Below, piece by piece: positions 18,448-27,740 of a stretch of DNA of 64,000 nucleotides. Within the stretch, counting starts at the first letter, position 1. Every line of letters starts with the position of its first letter. A program made the translations under genes and the position numbers. The notes beneath the pieces were generated by a model. The model had not been told where the DNA came from. It saw only the letters and a list, made by a program, of their open reading frames with translations, and did not search any database. This DNA is from an uncultured Solirubrobacterales bacterium (GTDB lineage: Bacteria > Actinomycetota > Thermoleophilia > Solirubrobacterales > 70-9), in the NCBI GenBank assembly GCA_903939845.1, contig CAJAIJ010000037.1:84455-148454 (forward strand), given 5' to 3'.

Positions 18448-19485
18448 TCAGCCGATCCGCTCGGTCGCCTCGAGAGCGGCCCGGGCGAGGCTCTCGACCG
18501 CGGTCGCGAACTCATCTCCGGCGGCGTCGGCGTCCTCGCCGTACTGACCTCCGCGGAAGCGGGCAAGCACGCCTTCGATGATGACGGCCAGTTTCCAGTA
18601 GCCGAGGGCGACGAAGTAGTCGAGCTCGGCGACGTCCCGGCCCGAAGTCTCGGCGTAACGGGCGACGAGGTCGGCCCTGGAAGGGAATCCGGGTTCGGCC
18701 GTAGCCGGTCGGAAGATCGAGATCCCCTCGTCACCGGCCTCGGCCCAATAGACCATCAGGAGCCCGAGATCCGCCCTGGGGTCGCCCAGTGTGCAGAGCT
18801 CCCAGTCGACTACCGCCGCGACCTCGCCTTCGGGCGAGTAGATGACGTTGTCGAGCCTGAAGTCCCCGTGGACGATCGTGGTCTCCCGTTGGGCTGGCAC
18901 CGAGGCCGAGAGCCTCGTGAAGACCTCTTCGACCTCGGCCAGCTCGCGGGTCTTCGACTGCTGCCACTGGGATGACCACCGGGCCAGCTGGCGCTCCACA
19001 TATCCCTCCCGGCGACCGAGATCGCCGAGTTCGACCTGATCCGGGTCGACCGCGTGGATCGCCGCCAGAACGTCGGCGAGACCATTCCCAATCCGGATTC
19101 GGTCCTCGGTGGCCGGAAAGAGTGCGGCCTGCTCGGGAGCCCTCAGGACCGGTCCCTCGACGAAGTCCATGACGTAGAAGGGAGCGCCCGTCACCTCTTC
19201 GTCGGAACAGAATCCGACGACCGGTGGCACCGGCACCTCGGTCGATGCCAGGGCCGAGACGACCTTCACCTCGCGACCCATGTCATGGGCGGTCCCGAGT
19301 CCCTTGCCGAGGGGTGGCCTGCGAAGGACCCACCGGGTCCCGGACTGGTCGGTCACGAGGAACGTCAGGTTGGAGAGGCCGCCATGGATCGGCTCGTAGT
19401 CGAGCGGCGGCTCGATAGATGGAACCTTTTCGCGGAACCACTCTTCGAGCGGTCCTCGCGAGATCGCCTCTCCCTCCACGGACAT
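18448..19485 (-). CDS. APH-fold phosphotransferase (ACAD10/11 kinase-like)
   Basis: A 345-residue aminoglycoside-phosphotransferase-fold kinase. The catalytic loop IVHGDFRLDN (His206, Asp208, Asn213) and the metal-binding Asp227 in VVDWELCTLGDP are intact, as is the N-lobe GLSNLTFLV with Arg/Lys in WVLRRPP. Members of this branch commonly sit beside or are fused to ACAD10/11-type acyl-CoA dehydrogenases, and here the dehydrogenase gene converges 15 nt away. An antibiotic-resistance role is less likely. Start chosen at ATG 19485 just before the conserved N-terminus. Confidence 0.87.
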   Translation of the reverse strand: MSVEGEAISRGPLEEWFREKVPSIEPPLDYEPIHGGLSNLTFLVTDQSGTRWVLRRPPLGKGLGTAHDMGREVKVVSALASTEVPVPPVVGFCSDEEVTGAPFYVMDFVEGPVLRAPEQAALFPATEDRIRIGNGLADVLAAIHAVDPDQVELGDLGRREGYVERQLARWSSQWQQSKTRELAEVEEVFTRLSASVPAQRETTIVHGDFRLDNVIYSPEGEVAAVVDWELCTLGDPRADLGLLMVYWAEAGDEGISIFRPATAEPGFPSRADLVARYAETSGRDVAELDYFVALGYWKLAVIIEGVLARFRGGQYGEDADAAGDEFATAVESLARAALEATERIG

Positions 19486-19530
19486 AGCAACGCCCAAGGT
19501 TACGGAAAAGGGGATGTAGAGTGACGCGGG

Positions 19531-20622
19531 ATGTCTGGCGCGGAGGTCGAGATCGGGGACGTGGTCCCGGCCGCAACGGCGGTGGAGATCCTGAATACCC
19601 AGGTCGGTGGCATGCTGGTGCTCTCGCCGGACTTCAGGGTTCTGTGGGTGAACGACTCGGTCAAGGCGGTCGCCCCCCGATTCGACCAGGGAGCCGATGT
19701 CCGCGGTCTCCTGCTCGAGCTGAGCGAGGAGCAGAAGGTCGATCGGCTCCTCTTCAACCGCGAGCGGGTGCTGGCCCCGGCCGAGCCGGACGGACCCGAC
19801 CTCTACTGGCTGATGCACCCCCAACAGATGGACGACGGAAATCTCCTCCTCTACCTGTGGGATCCCGACATCTCCGAAGACCTCCATGACCGCCGGATCT
19901 CGTTCCTGGCCGGCGCCGCCCACGAGATCCGGTCGCCGCTCTCGGTGATACTCGGGTTCGCCGAGATCCTCGAGATGGAAACCGGTCGTTTGAGCGAGTC
20001 CCAGAGGGAGGCGCTAGAGATGATCATCCTCAACACCCGCTATCTGGAACGTCTGGTCGCCGACGTCATGGATCTGACCAGGAACAGCTTCGGTGAGCTT
20101 CCGCTCGACATCTGCCCGACCGATGTGGCGGCGGTGGCCCGGGAGGTACGCGAGAGCATCGAGCCCAGGGTCGCGGAGAAGGGACAGACGATCGATTACT
20201 CCGTCGATGGCGAGGTGCCCCCGATCGAGGCCGACCCCGACCGGGTCCGGCAGATCATCTGGAACCTGGTCCAGAACTCCAACGCTCACTGTCCGGCAGG
20301 AACGTCGATCGCGATCGCGTGCCGGCTCGACGCCAACGGAGAGCACGTCGAGGTGGAGGTGAGAGACGACGGGCCCGGGATCTCCTTCGAGGACCCGGCC
20401 GATGCCTTCCGGTCTTTCGCGAGCACCGGACCACAGGACCCGGCCTCGATGAGCGGGGCCGGGATCGGACTCTCGATCACCAAGCGTCTGGTCCAGCTCC
20501 ACCGCGGCCAGATCCTGCTCGATACCGAACCCGACTCGGGCACCCGGTTCACGGTCAGGCTGCCGGTCGATCGTGATGCTGCACAGCCGTCCTACAGACC
20601 GGGACCGGTCGGAGAGTCGTGA
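19531..20622 (+). CDS. Soluble PAS-type sensor histidine kinase
   Basis: A 363-residue kinase without membrane helices. Residues about 20-115 look like a PAS sensor (MLVLSPDFRVLWVNDSV). The HisKA domain has phospho-acceptor His131 in FLAGAAHEIRSPLSV, and the ATPase domain carries the N box (IIWNLVQNSNAH), G1 (DDGPGI) and G2 (GAGIGLSI). TAGAGT (19517-19522) ends 8 nt before the ATG, indicating a leaderless mRNA. The next gene, a receiver-only protein, overlaps the stop by 4 nt, so they are a cognate pair. The signal must be cytoplasmic. Confidence 0.92.
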   Translation: MSGAEVEIGDVVPAATAVEILNTQVGGMLVLSPDFRVLWVNDSVKAVAPRFDQGADVRGLLLELSEEQKVDRLLFNRERVLAPAEPDGPDLYWLMHPQQMDDGNLLLYLWDPDISEDLHDRRISFLAGAAHEIRSPLSVILGFAEILEMETGRLSESQREALEMIILNTRYLERLVADVMDLTRNSFGELPLDICPTDVAAVAREVRESIEPRVAEKGQTIDYSVDGEVPPIEADPDRVRQIIWNLVQNSNAHCPAGTSIAIACRLDANGEHVEVEVRDDGPGISFEDPADAFRSFASTGPQDPASMSGAGIGLSITKRLVQLHRGQILLDTEPDSGTRFTVRLPVDRDAAQPSYRPGPVGES

Positions 20623-20996
20623 CCGACGTCCTGGTTGCCGACGACTCGCCGCCTATCCGTCTCCTGATCAAGAGGAGGCTCGAAATGGCCGGTCACCGGG
20701 TGTTCGAGGCCGGTGACGGCCATGAGGCGATCGAGATCCTCGAGAGTCAGGTCGGCAGCTACGAGATCGAACTCGTGATCCTCGATGCCGCAATGCCGAA
20801 TATGACCGGCGCGGATGCCCTGCATGAGATCAGGGAGAGGTGGCCGGGGCTGCCGGTGATCGGGCTGAGTGCCAGCCTCGACCTGGGTGAACGCCCCGAG
20901 TGGGAGTCAGCTGCCGACTTCATCGGCAAGCCGATCGACTTCGACCGGCTGCTGACCGGGATCCGGCAGCTTACGAGCGGGCTACCTCAACCCTGA
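20619..20996 (+). CDS. Single-domain response regulator (receiver only)
   Basis: The 125-residue protein is a bare receiver domain: acidic pair D8/D9, phospho-acceptor D56 in LVILDAAMP, Ser/Thr-type switch in GLSAS and the Lys in FIGKP. There is no output domain, so it must act by protein contact or as a phosphorelay intermediate, as CheY- or Spo0F-type proteins do. The GTG start overlaps the kinase stop in GTGA. Its 3' end overlaps the convergent helicase gene by 26 bp. Confidence 0.92.
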   Translation: MTDVLVADDSPPIRLLIKRRLEMAGHRVFEAGDGHEAIEILESQVGSYEIELVILDAAMPNMTGADALHEIRERWPGLPVIGLSASLDLGERPEWESAADFIGKPIDFDRLLTGIRQLTSGLPQP

Positions 20997-22521
20997 TATC
21001 GGCGTCCTTGAGGCGGGAACCATCCAGCCTCTCGACCGTCTGCTCGGCCACGTCGGAATCGACCTCGACGAAAGAGAACCTGTCCAGCACCCGGATCGCC
21101 GAGATCTGGGAGTCCTCCAGAACTGCGCCTTCGCGAAGTGCCCACTCGAGGTCGTCCTCGGTGAGCCCGCTCCGCCTGCCGCGGTTGATGAAGAGCTTGG
21201 TGGCTCCGTCGGTCGCCTCGGCCGGCTCGCCTCGGTCGTCCCGACCGCCGGTGGCCGCCGGTTCGGCCCGTGACTCCTCGGCGGGGGCTTCCTCTCCCTC
21301 GGCAATCACGGCCGGCTCGTTGCCTTCCCGGCGTCTGCGGCGGCGGGGCGGGCGGGCGTGCTCGATCCGATCCTCGGGCGCCTCCCAGGCCGTGATCGTC
21401 GTACCTGCCTCCTTCTCGATCACGGCGAGGTCCGGCCGCTGGTCCGGGGTCACGAAGGTGATCGCCCTGCCGGTCCGGCCGGCTCGACCGGTCCGGCCGA
21501 TCCTGTGGACGTAGGTCTCGGAGGAGTTCGGAATGTCGTAGTTGATGATGTGGGTCACGTGCTCGATGTCGAGGCCACGAGCGGCGATGTCGGTTGCGAC
21601 CAGCAGCGGGACCCTCCCGCCCTTGAAGGCGATCATCACGCCGTCCCTGGTGCCCTGGCTCAAATCTCCGTGCAGAGCCTTGACGTTCATCCCCCGGTTT
21701 TTGAGATCCCGCTCGAGCCGGCTGGCGCCGATCTTGGTCCGACAGAACATGATCGCCTGCTCGGGCTCTTCGGCCTTGAGCAGCTCGATCAGACGATCGG
21801 TCTTCTGTTTCCCGGCGACCTCGACGAAAGCCTGACTGACGGAGTCCACGGTCAGCTTCTTCGGGGTGATCTTGACCGTGACCGGGTCGTACATGTAAGT
21901 CTCGGCGAGTCGCTTGATCGGGGGCGGCATGGTGGCCGAGAACAGAGCCGTCTGACGTCCCGAGGGACACATGCGGATGATCTTCTCCACGTCCTCGATG
22001 AAGCCGAGGTCGAGCATCTCGTCGGCTTCGTCGAGCACCACGAACCTGGCGGCGGTCAGGACAAGAGAGCGGCGCGAAATCAGATCCTTCACCCGGCCGA
22101 CGGTGGCCACGACCACATGGGCTCCGGCCCTCAGCTGTGCCTGCTGGCTCTTGATCGGAGCGCCACCGAAGACGGCGACGATCTCGATGTCGAGGTGTTC
22201 TGCATACGAGCGAAGCTCCTGGGTGACCTGGATGCAGAGCTCGCGGGTCGGGGTCAGGATGATCGCCTGGACCTCGTCGCTGGCCGGATCGAGGTACTGG
22301 AGCATCGGCAGGCCGAAGGCCGCCGTCTTGCCGGTCCCCGTCTGGGCCTGACCGATCACGTCGAGGCCGTCGAGCAGGGCCGGGATCGCCTGTTCCTGAA
22401 TCGGGCTCGGGTCTTTGAAGCCGATCTCATCGATCGCCTGAAGGAGCTCGGAGTTGAGTCCGAGCTCTGCGAACGTCCTGGTCTCGGCGTCCGTCTCGGC
22501 TCTGGTTTCGGTGTCGCTCAT
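20971..22521 (-). CDS. DEAD-box ATP-dependent RNA helicase
   Basis: A 516-residue RNA helicase of the DeaD/CshA type, used in cold adaptation, ribosome assembly or RNA decay. The Q motif FAELGLNSELLQAI is near residue 17, followed by AQTGTGKT (59-66), PTRELCIQV, DEAD (164-167), SATMP and HRIGRTGRAGR. After a Glu/Arg/Ala-rich linker, the last 75 residues (KLFINRGRRSGLTEDDLEWAL...) form a DbpA/CsdA-type RNA-binding domain. The ATG shares one base with the stop of the upstream quinone oxidoreductase gene, so the two are co-translated. Confidence 0.94.
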   Translation of the reverse strand: MSDTETRAETDAETRTFAELGLNSELLQAIDEIGFKDPSPIQEQAIPALLDGLDVIGQAQTGTGKTAAFGLPMLQYLDPASDEVQAIILTPTRELCIQVTQELRSYAEHLDIEIVAVFGGAPIKSQQAQLRAGAHVVVATVGRVKDLISRRSLVLTAARFVVLDEADEMLDLGFIEDVEKIIRMCPSGRQTALFSATMPPPIKRLAETYMYDPVTVKITPKKLTVDSVSQAFVEVAGKQKTDRLIELLKAEEPEQAIMFCRTKIGASRLERDLKNRGMNVKALHGDLSQGTRDGVMIAFKGGRVPLLVATDIAARGLDIEHVTHIINYDIPNSSETYVHRIGRTGRAGRTGRAITFVTPDQRPDLAVIEKEAGTTITAWEAPEDRIEHARPPRRRRRREGNEPAVIAEGEEAPAEESRAEPAATGGRDDRGEPAEATDGATKLFINRGRRSGLTEDDLEWALREGAVLEDSQISAIRVLDRFSFVEVDSDVAEQTVERLDGSRLKDADIRVEVARS

Positions 22522-23474
22522 CAGGTGAGGAGGGGATCGATCAGCAATTTGCCGACCGTGCCCCGCGAGGCTATACGTTCGAGCGCCTCGGCCGCTTCTG
22601 CCAGCGGCCATGTACCGCCGATCACAGTCTTCAGTCGACCGGATGCGGCCAGCTCGAAGACCCTCTCCAGACTCCCGGAGACGAGCTCGGGACGGGCAAG
22701 GACGTGGTTCATCCAGAAACCGGCCACGGACCAGCTGTTCTTCAGCAACCGGCCGGTCCGGATCTCGTTCTGCTGGCGCGAGGCAATACCGAAGACGACC
22801 ATCCGGCCGAACGGGGCCAGCGCCTCGAGGCATTGGTCGAACGCGGGGCCACCGGCCGTCTCGACGATCACGTCGACCGGTGCACCGCCATTTGCCTCGA
22901 TCACGGCCTCGGTCAGGTGATCGCCACGGGAGTCGATCGCGGCATCGGCTCCGAGCTCCAGGACGAAGTCCCGCTTCTCGGGGGACGAGGCCAGGCCGAT
23001 CACCCTTCCGGCTCCGAGCTGGCGCGCGATCTGGACCACGAGGCTTCCGGTGCCACCCGCAGCCGCGTTGACGACCACCGACTCTCCCGGTCTCAGACCG
23101 GCCGAGACCCGGAGCATCGCGTCGGCCGAGAGGCCCTGGACCAGGAGGGCCGCAGCCTCGTCGTCGTCCACCGAATCGGGAATCCGGACCAGAGCGGCGA
23201 CATCAACGGCGGCCAGCTCGGCATAGGCCCCGTTCGGGACGATCGCGGCGACCCGGATGCCCTCGGGCGTGGTGCCGACGAGCTCGACCCCGGGCACGAG
23301 CGGAAGCTGCTGGGCTGCGACGTACTCGTTGCGGGTGGTGAGCGTGTCGGCGAAATTGACCCCTGCCCGGACGACCCTGACCAGGGTCTGACCCGGTCCC
23401 GGCACCGGGTCGGGCAACTCGACCAGCTCCATCGCATCGGGTCCTCCGAACTCGGAGATCTGCATCGCCCTCAT
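22521..23474 (-). CDS. Zinc-independent quinone oxidoreductase / MDR alcohol dehydrogenase family
   Basis: A 317-residue medium-chain reductase of the quinone oxidoreductase branch. The N-terminal GroES-like domain has RVVRAGVNFADTLTTRNEY. The Rossmann domain has VVVNAAAGGTGSLVVQIARQLGA, whose Gly-rich turn binds NADPH. The zinc-ligand Cys/His of true alcohol dehydrogenases are absent, as expected for this branch. ATG 23474 is chosen at the family's usual N-terminus. It is the first gene of a two-gene unit with the DEAD-box helicase, an unusual pairing. Confidence 0.9.
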   Translation of the reverse strand: MRAMQISEFGGPDAMELVELPDPVPGPGQTLVRVVRAGVNFADTLTTRNEYVAAQQLPLVPGVELVGTTPEGIRVAAIVPNGAYAELAAVDVAALVRIPDSVDDDEAAALLVQGLSADAMLRVSAGLRPGESVVVNAAAGGTGSLVVQIARQLGAGRVIGLASSPEKRDFVLELGADAAIDSRGDHLTEAVIEANGGAPVDVIVETAGGPAFDQCLEALAPFGRMVVFGIASRQQNEIRTGRLLKNSWSVAGFWMNHVLARPELVSGSLERVFELAASGRLKTVIGGTWPLAEAAEALERIASRGTVGKLLIDPLLT

Positions 23475-23619
23475 GCGCCCATGTTGGCAGGACTGCGCCG
23501 GATCCGTGCGGGCAGCACTAGGATCACGGACGCCCGAAGTCGTCGGCCTACAGGACTGATGCCGGAGCCGACACGGGACCATTCAGGGAAACGACAGAGA
23601 ACCGGGAGACACCAGCCAG

Positions 23620-24534
<915 letters not shown>

Positions 24535-24643
24535 TCGAAGACTTTCCCGAGTAACGCGGGCTTGCCATCCCGATCCCGTCAGGTGCGATACTGACCGACA
24601 GACGGAGAGAAAGAGAGCAACAGGAGAAGGGCGCGAGACAGGT

Positions 24644-26017
24644 ATGCCGAACGAAACCGAGGTTGTAGCCGAAGAGACGGTGGCAAACTCCGAAGAAACC
24701 CTCACGGTCACGGACAACCGGACCGGCAAGAGCTACGAGCTGCCGATCGTCGACGACACGATCCGGGCAATGGATCTGAGGCAGATCAAGGTCCGTGAAG
24801 AGGACTTCGGGATGATGGCCTTCGACCCGGCCTTCACCAACACGGCCGCCTGCAGGTCGTCGATCACCTACATCGACGGCGAGGCCGGAATCCTCGAACA
24901 CCGTGGGATCCCGATCGAGCAGCTCTGCGAGCACTCGACCTTCCTCGAGGTCGCCTACCTCCTGGTCTACGGGGAGCTGCCGACCAGGCCCCAGCTCGAG
25001 GACTGGACATTCGACATCACGACCCACACCTTCGTCCACGAGGACATCAAGCAGTTCCTCAAGGGCTTCCGCTATGACGCCCACCCGATGGGGATGCTGC
25101 TCGCCACCGTAGGTGCGCTCTCGACCTTCTACCCGGGATCGAAGAACACGGGTGACCAGATCGAGCGCTACCTGGCGACCATCCGCCTGCTGGCCAAGGT
25201 CCCGACTCTCGCCGCCTTCTCCTATCGGCACAACATGGGTCTCCCCTACGTCTACCCGGACAACGACCTCTCCTACTCCGAGAACTTCCTCTCGATGCTG
25301 TTCAAGATGACCGAGGTCAAGTACGAGCCCGACCCGAGACTGGCCAGGGCGCTCGACGTCCTCTTCATCCTCCATGCCGACCACGAGCAGAACTGCTCGA
25401 CCAGCGCCGTGCGTGACGTAGGTTCCTCGGACGTCGACCCCTACTCGGCCGTTGCCGCCGGAGTCGCAGCCCTCTACGGACCGCTCCATGGCGGAGCCAA
25501 CGAGGCCGTCCTGAAGATGTTGCGGCGGATCGGTTCGGTCGAGGAGATCCCGGCCTTCCTCGAGAGCGTCAAGAACCGCGAGGAGAAGCTGATGGGCTTC
25601 GGGCACCGGGTCTACAAGAACTACGACCCGCGGGCAAAGATCATCAAGAGCCATGCCGATGGCGTTTTCGAGGCCACTGAGTACAACCCGCTGGTGGAGA
25701 TCGCGACCGAGCTGGAGAAGCGAGCTCTCGACGACGAGTTCTTCACCTCGAGGAAGCTCTACCCGAACGTCGACTTCTACTCGGGGATCATCTATGAGGC
25801 ACTGAAGATCCCGCCCGAGATGTTCACCGTGATCTTCGCGATCCCGAGGACCGCCGGGTGGCTCGCCCAATGGATGGAGATGTCCGACGATCCCGACAAG
25901 AAGATCTCGCGGCCTCGCCAGATCTACTGCGGTCGACGTAACGAGGACTACGTCCCGCTGGGCGAGCGGGAAGGTCCCGACACGATCGAGGGACCTCCGG
26001 CCACCCGCCCCTCCTGA
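24644..26017 (+). CDS. gltA: Citrate synthase
   Basis: Condenses oxaloacetate with acetyl-CoA as the entry step of the TCA cycle. The 457-residue length fits type II enzymes with a short extra N-terminus. Catalytic residues are in place: His282 in GPLHGGANE, His321 in GFGHRVYKNYDPRA and Asp377 in YPNVDFYSG. A purine-rich leader (AGGAGAAGGG) precedes the ATG, and TTGCCA (24562-24567) with GATACT (24587-24592) is a weak promoter candidate. Aconitase and 2-oxoglutarate dehydrogenase genes lie 7-15 kb away. Confidence 0.96.
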   Translation: MPNETEVVAEETVANSEETLTVTDNRTGKSYELPIVDDTIRAMDLRQIKVREEDFGMMAFDPAFTNTAACRSSITYIDGEAGILEHRGIPIEQLCEHSTFLEVAYLLVYGELPTRPQLEDWTFDITTHTFVHEDIKQFLKGFRYDAHPMGMLLATVGALSTFYPGSKNTGDQIERYLATIRLLAKVPTLAAFSYRHNMGLPYVYPDNDLSYSENFLSMLFKMTEVKYEPDPRLARALDVLFILHADHEQNCSTSAVRDVGSSDVDPYSAVAAGVAALYGPLHGGANEAVLKMLRRIGSVEEIPAFLESVKNREEKLMGFGHRVYKNYDPRAKIIKSHADGVFEATEYNPLVEIATELEKRALDDEFFTSRKLYPNVDFYSGIIYEALKIPPEMFTVIFAIPRTAGWLAQWMEMSDDPDKKISRPRQIYCGRRNEDYVPLGEREGPDTIEGPPATRPS

Positions 26018-26048
26018 CCTCCGGGATCCGGCATTGGCCGCCTGGAAG

Positions 26049-26378
26049 ATGACAGTGCGCGAGGGTTCGAACGTGTCGAGGACGAACTTCGACGACCTCG
26101 ATTCGGCAATCACCGCCGCTCGCGAGAAGACGGCCGAGATCCTGACCGGCCAGCCGATGAAGCCGGTCAAGGCGATCCGGGACTACGAGCCGGCCCAGCT
26201 GGTGCGAGCCAGGATCGAGATTTCGGGAAAGGGTCTGATCTCGCCACCGACGGCCGGAGTCGACATCCAGGGCGACCTCACCCTGACCGGGTTCACCGGA
26301 GGGATAAGGCGCAAGCCGCTCGAGGGCGACTCGCTGCGCGAGGTGTTCAGGGAGATCCGGGAGGCCCTCGAGAAATGA
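26049..26378 (+). CDS. Small basic/acidic protein following citrate synthase, unknown function
   Basis: About 109 residues from ATG 26049 (or 114 from a TTG at 26034). A helical N-terminal half with many Ala/Glu/Lys is followed by beta-type segments (VRARIEISGKGLISPP, VDIQGDLTLTGFTGG) and a charged C-terminus. No known motif. It is 31 nt after gltA on the same strand and its stop overlaps the next gene in ATGA, so it belongs to the gltA operon. Confidence 0.65.
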   Translation: MTVREGSNVSRTNFDDLDSAITAAREKTAEILTGQPMKPVKAIRDYEPAQLVRARIEISGKGLISPPTAGVDIQGDLTLTGFTGGIRRKPLEGDSLREVFREIREALEK

Positions 26379-26704
26379 ACGGACCATCCGGAACGTCAGG
26401 GCAGGAGATCCCCAAGGGGTCATACCCGGCCGGCAGGCGGGTTCGGCTTCCTGCAGGTGCCGAGCGGCCGATCACGATCTTCGTGAACGGGGTCCCGCAG
26501 AGCGAAGGCGAGGACTACGCGATCGAGTCGGGGACCGTGGTCTTCACCCGGCAGCTCCTGAAAGAAGAGATCGGACTCGGCCGTTGGGTGGCGATGCTCC
26601 TCGGTCTGTTCGGCACCTATCGGGTCAACGAGACGGTCGACGTCGAGTTCGGCCGCGGTGGTCGGCGAGAGCTGGCCTCCGACCTGAAGATCCTGCCGGA
26701 CTGA
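26375..26704 (+). CDS. Small beta-rich protein, unknown function
   Basis: A 109-residue protein with a beta-rich core (RPITIFVNGVPQSEGEDYAIESGTVVF) resembling short carbohydrate- or phage-structural-type folds. A central hydrophobic stretch (RWVAMLLGLFGTY) could be a buried or membrane-touching helix. The ATG overlaps the preceding stop by 4 nt, indicating coupling. It ends 10 nt before the convergent UbiA gene. No family recognised. Confidence 0.62.
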   Translation: MNGPSGTSGQEIPKGSYPAGRRVRLPAGAERPITIFVNGVPQSEGEDYAIESGTVVFTRQLLKEEIGLGRWVAMLLGLFGTYRVNETVDVEFGRGGRRELASDLKILPD

Positions 26705-26714
26705 CCGGGCAGGC

Positions 26715-27632
26715 CTAGTCGAAGACGTACAGGAGCAGGAAGGCCGCCAGAGCGAAGACGACTCCGGCCGCGATCATCCCCTTGTCCTCGGCGACGATGG
26801 CTGCGGTCGAGCGGTCGTCCGAGCGATCGTAGATCAGGTAGAGGTAGCGGAAGATCCCGTAGACCACGGGAGGGATGGTCAGCATCATCCGACTGCCGAT
26901 GAGCGGCGAGTAGACCGTGTAGATCGCGTAGCTGATCACGGTCGCAGTGGTCACCATCGCGACCATCTGGTCGAGGAAGGGGAGCGAGTAGTGCTCCAGG
27001 ACCGGACGCGAGGAGGTTCCCTCGTGGAGCTCCGAGACGGCCTCCTGGCGGCGCTTGGTGAAGCCGAGGAAGCAGGCGAGGGCGCCGGTGCAGAGGATCA
27101 GCCACTCGGAAGCCGTGGTATCGACCGCCTCGGCGCCGGCCATCACCCTGAGGATGAACAGGGCGGCCAGGGTCATCACGTCGATGATCACGATCTGCTT
27201 GAGACCGAACGAGTAGCCCATCTGGATCACGCCGTAGCCGGCAACCATCAGCCCGACCTGCCACCCGACGGCCAGGAAGGCGAGGACGAGAGCACCGGCG
27301 GCGAGGACGGCGGCGAGGACCCAGGCGGCGGAGATCGGGAGCTGGCCGGCCGCGATCGGCCTGAATCGCTTCTTCGGGTGCTGCCTGTCCAGTTCGACGT
27401 CGTTGAGGTCATTGACGAAGTAGCCGGCGCTGGAGATGGCGCAGAAGGCGACGAAGGTGAGGAAGGCCTGGCCGACCGCCCAGGGATCCGTTACCTGACC
27501 GGAGAAGAGAAGGCCGGCGAAGACGAGGACGTTCTTGACCCACTCGTGGGGACGGGCCGTCTTCAGGGCCGCCCTGAAGGGAGACCTGTCGGGCAGGCCG
27601 GGAGGGCTGTTTTCAGTGGTGGTTGATTCCAT
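26715..27632 (-). CDS. UbiA-family prenyltransferase, decaprenyl-phosphate phosphoribosyltransferase-like
   Basis: An integral membrane enzyme of 305 residues with 8-9 helices. The first Asp-rich motif NDLNDVELDRQHPKKRFRPIAAG is close to the form in decaprenyl-phosphate phosphoribosyltransferase (mycobacterial UbiA, Rv3806c), which moves phosphoribose from PRPP to a polyprenyl phosphate. RPHEWVKNVLVFAGLLFSG at the N-terminus also fits that branch. The product would feed arabinan or other ribosyl-lipid synthesis. It lies 108 nt downstream of the flavoenzyme gene on the same strand and may share its transcript. Confidence 0.85.
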   Translation of the reverse strand: MESTTTENSPPGLPDRSPFRAALKTARPHEWVKNVLVFAGLLFSGQVTDPWAVGQAFLTFVAFCAISSAGYFVNDLNDVELDRQHPKKRFRPIAAGQLPISAAWVLAAVLAAGALVLAFLAVGWQVGLMVAGYGVIQMGYSFGLKQIVIIDVMTLAALFILRVMAGAEAVDTTASEWLILCTGALACFLGFTKRRQEAVSELHEGTSSRPVLEHYSLPFLDQMVAMVTTATVISYAIYTVYSPLIGSRMMLTIPPVVYGIFRYLYLIYDRSDDRSTAAIVAEDKGMIAAGVVFALAAFLLLYVFD

Positions 27633-27740
27633 CGATCGGGAGGTCCGAAAAGGGGGAGGCGGGACCGGTCGGCAAGGCTAGCGCCTGGCCCCGTCCCCGG
27701 AGAGGGCGGCGGGACCGGTGAAGCCAGTCCTTCATGGCGC

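Noticed and set aside
18448..19485. Antibiotic-resistance aminoglycoside phosphotransferase
   Set aside because: The sequence and its convergence with an ACAD10/11-like gene fit the metabolic APH branch; nothing nearby suggests resistance or mobility.
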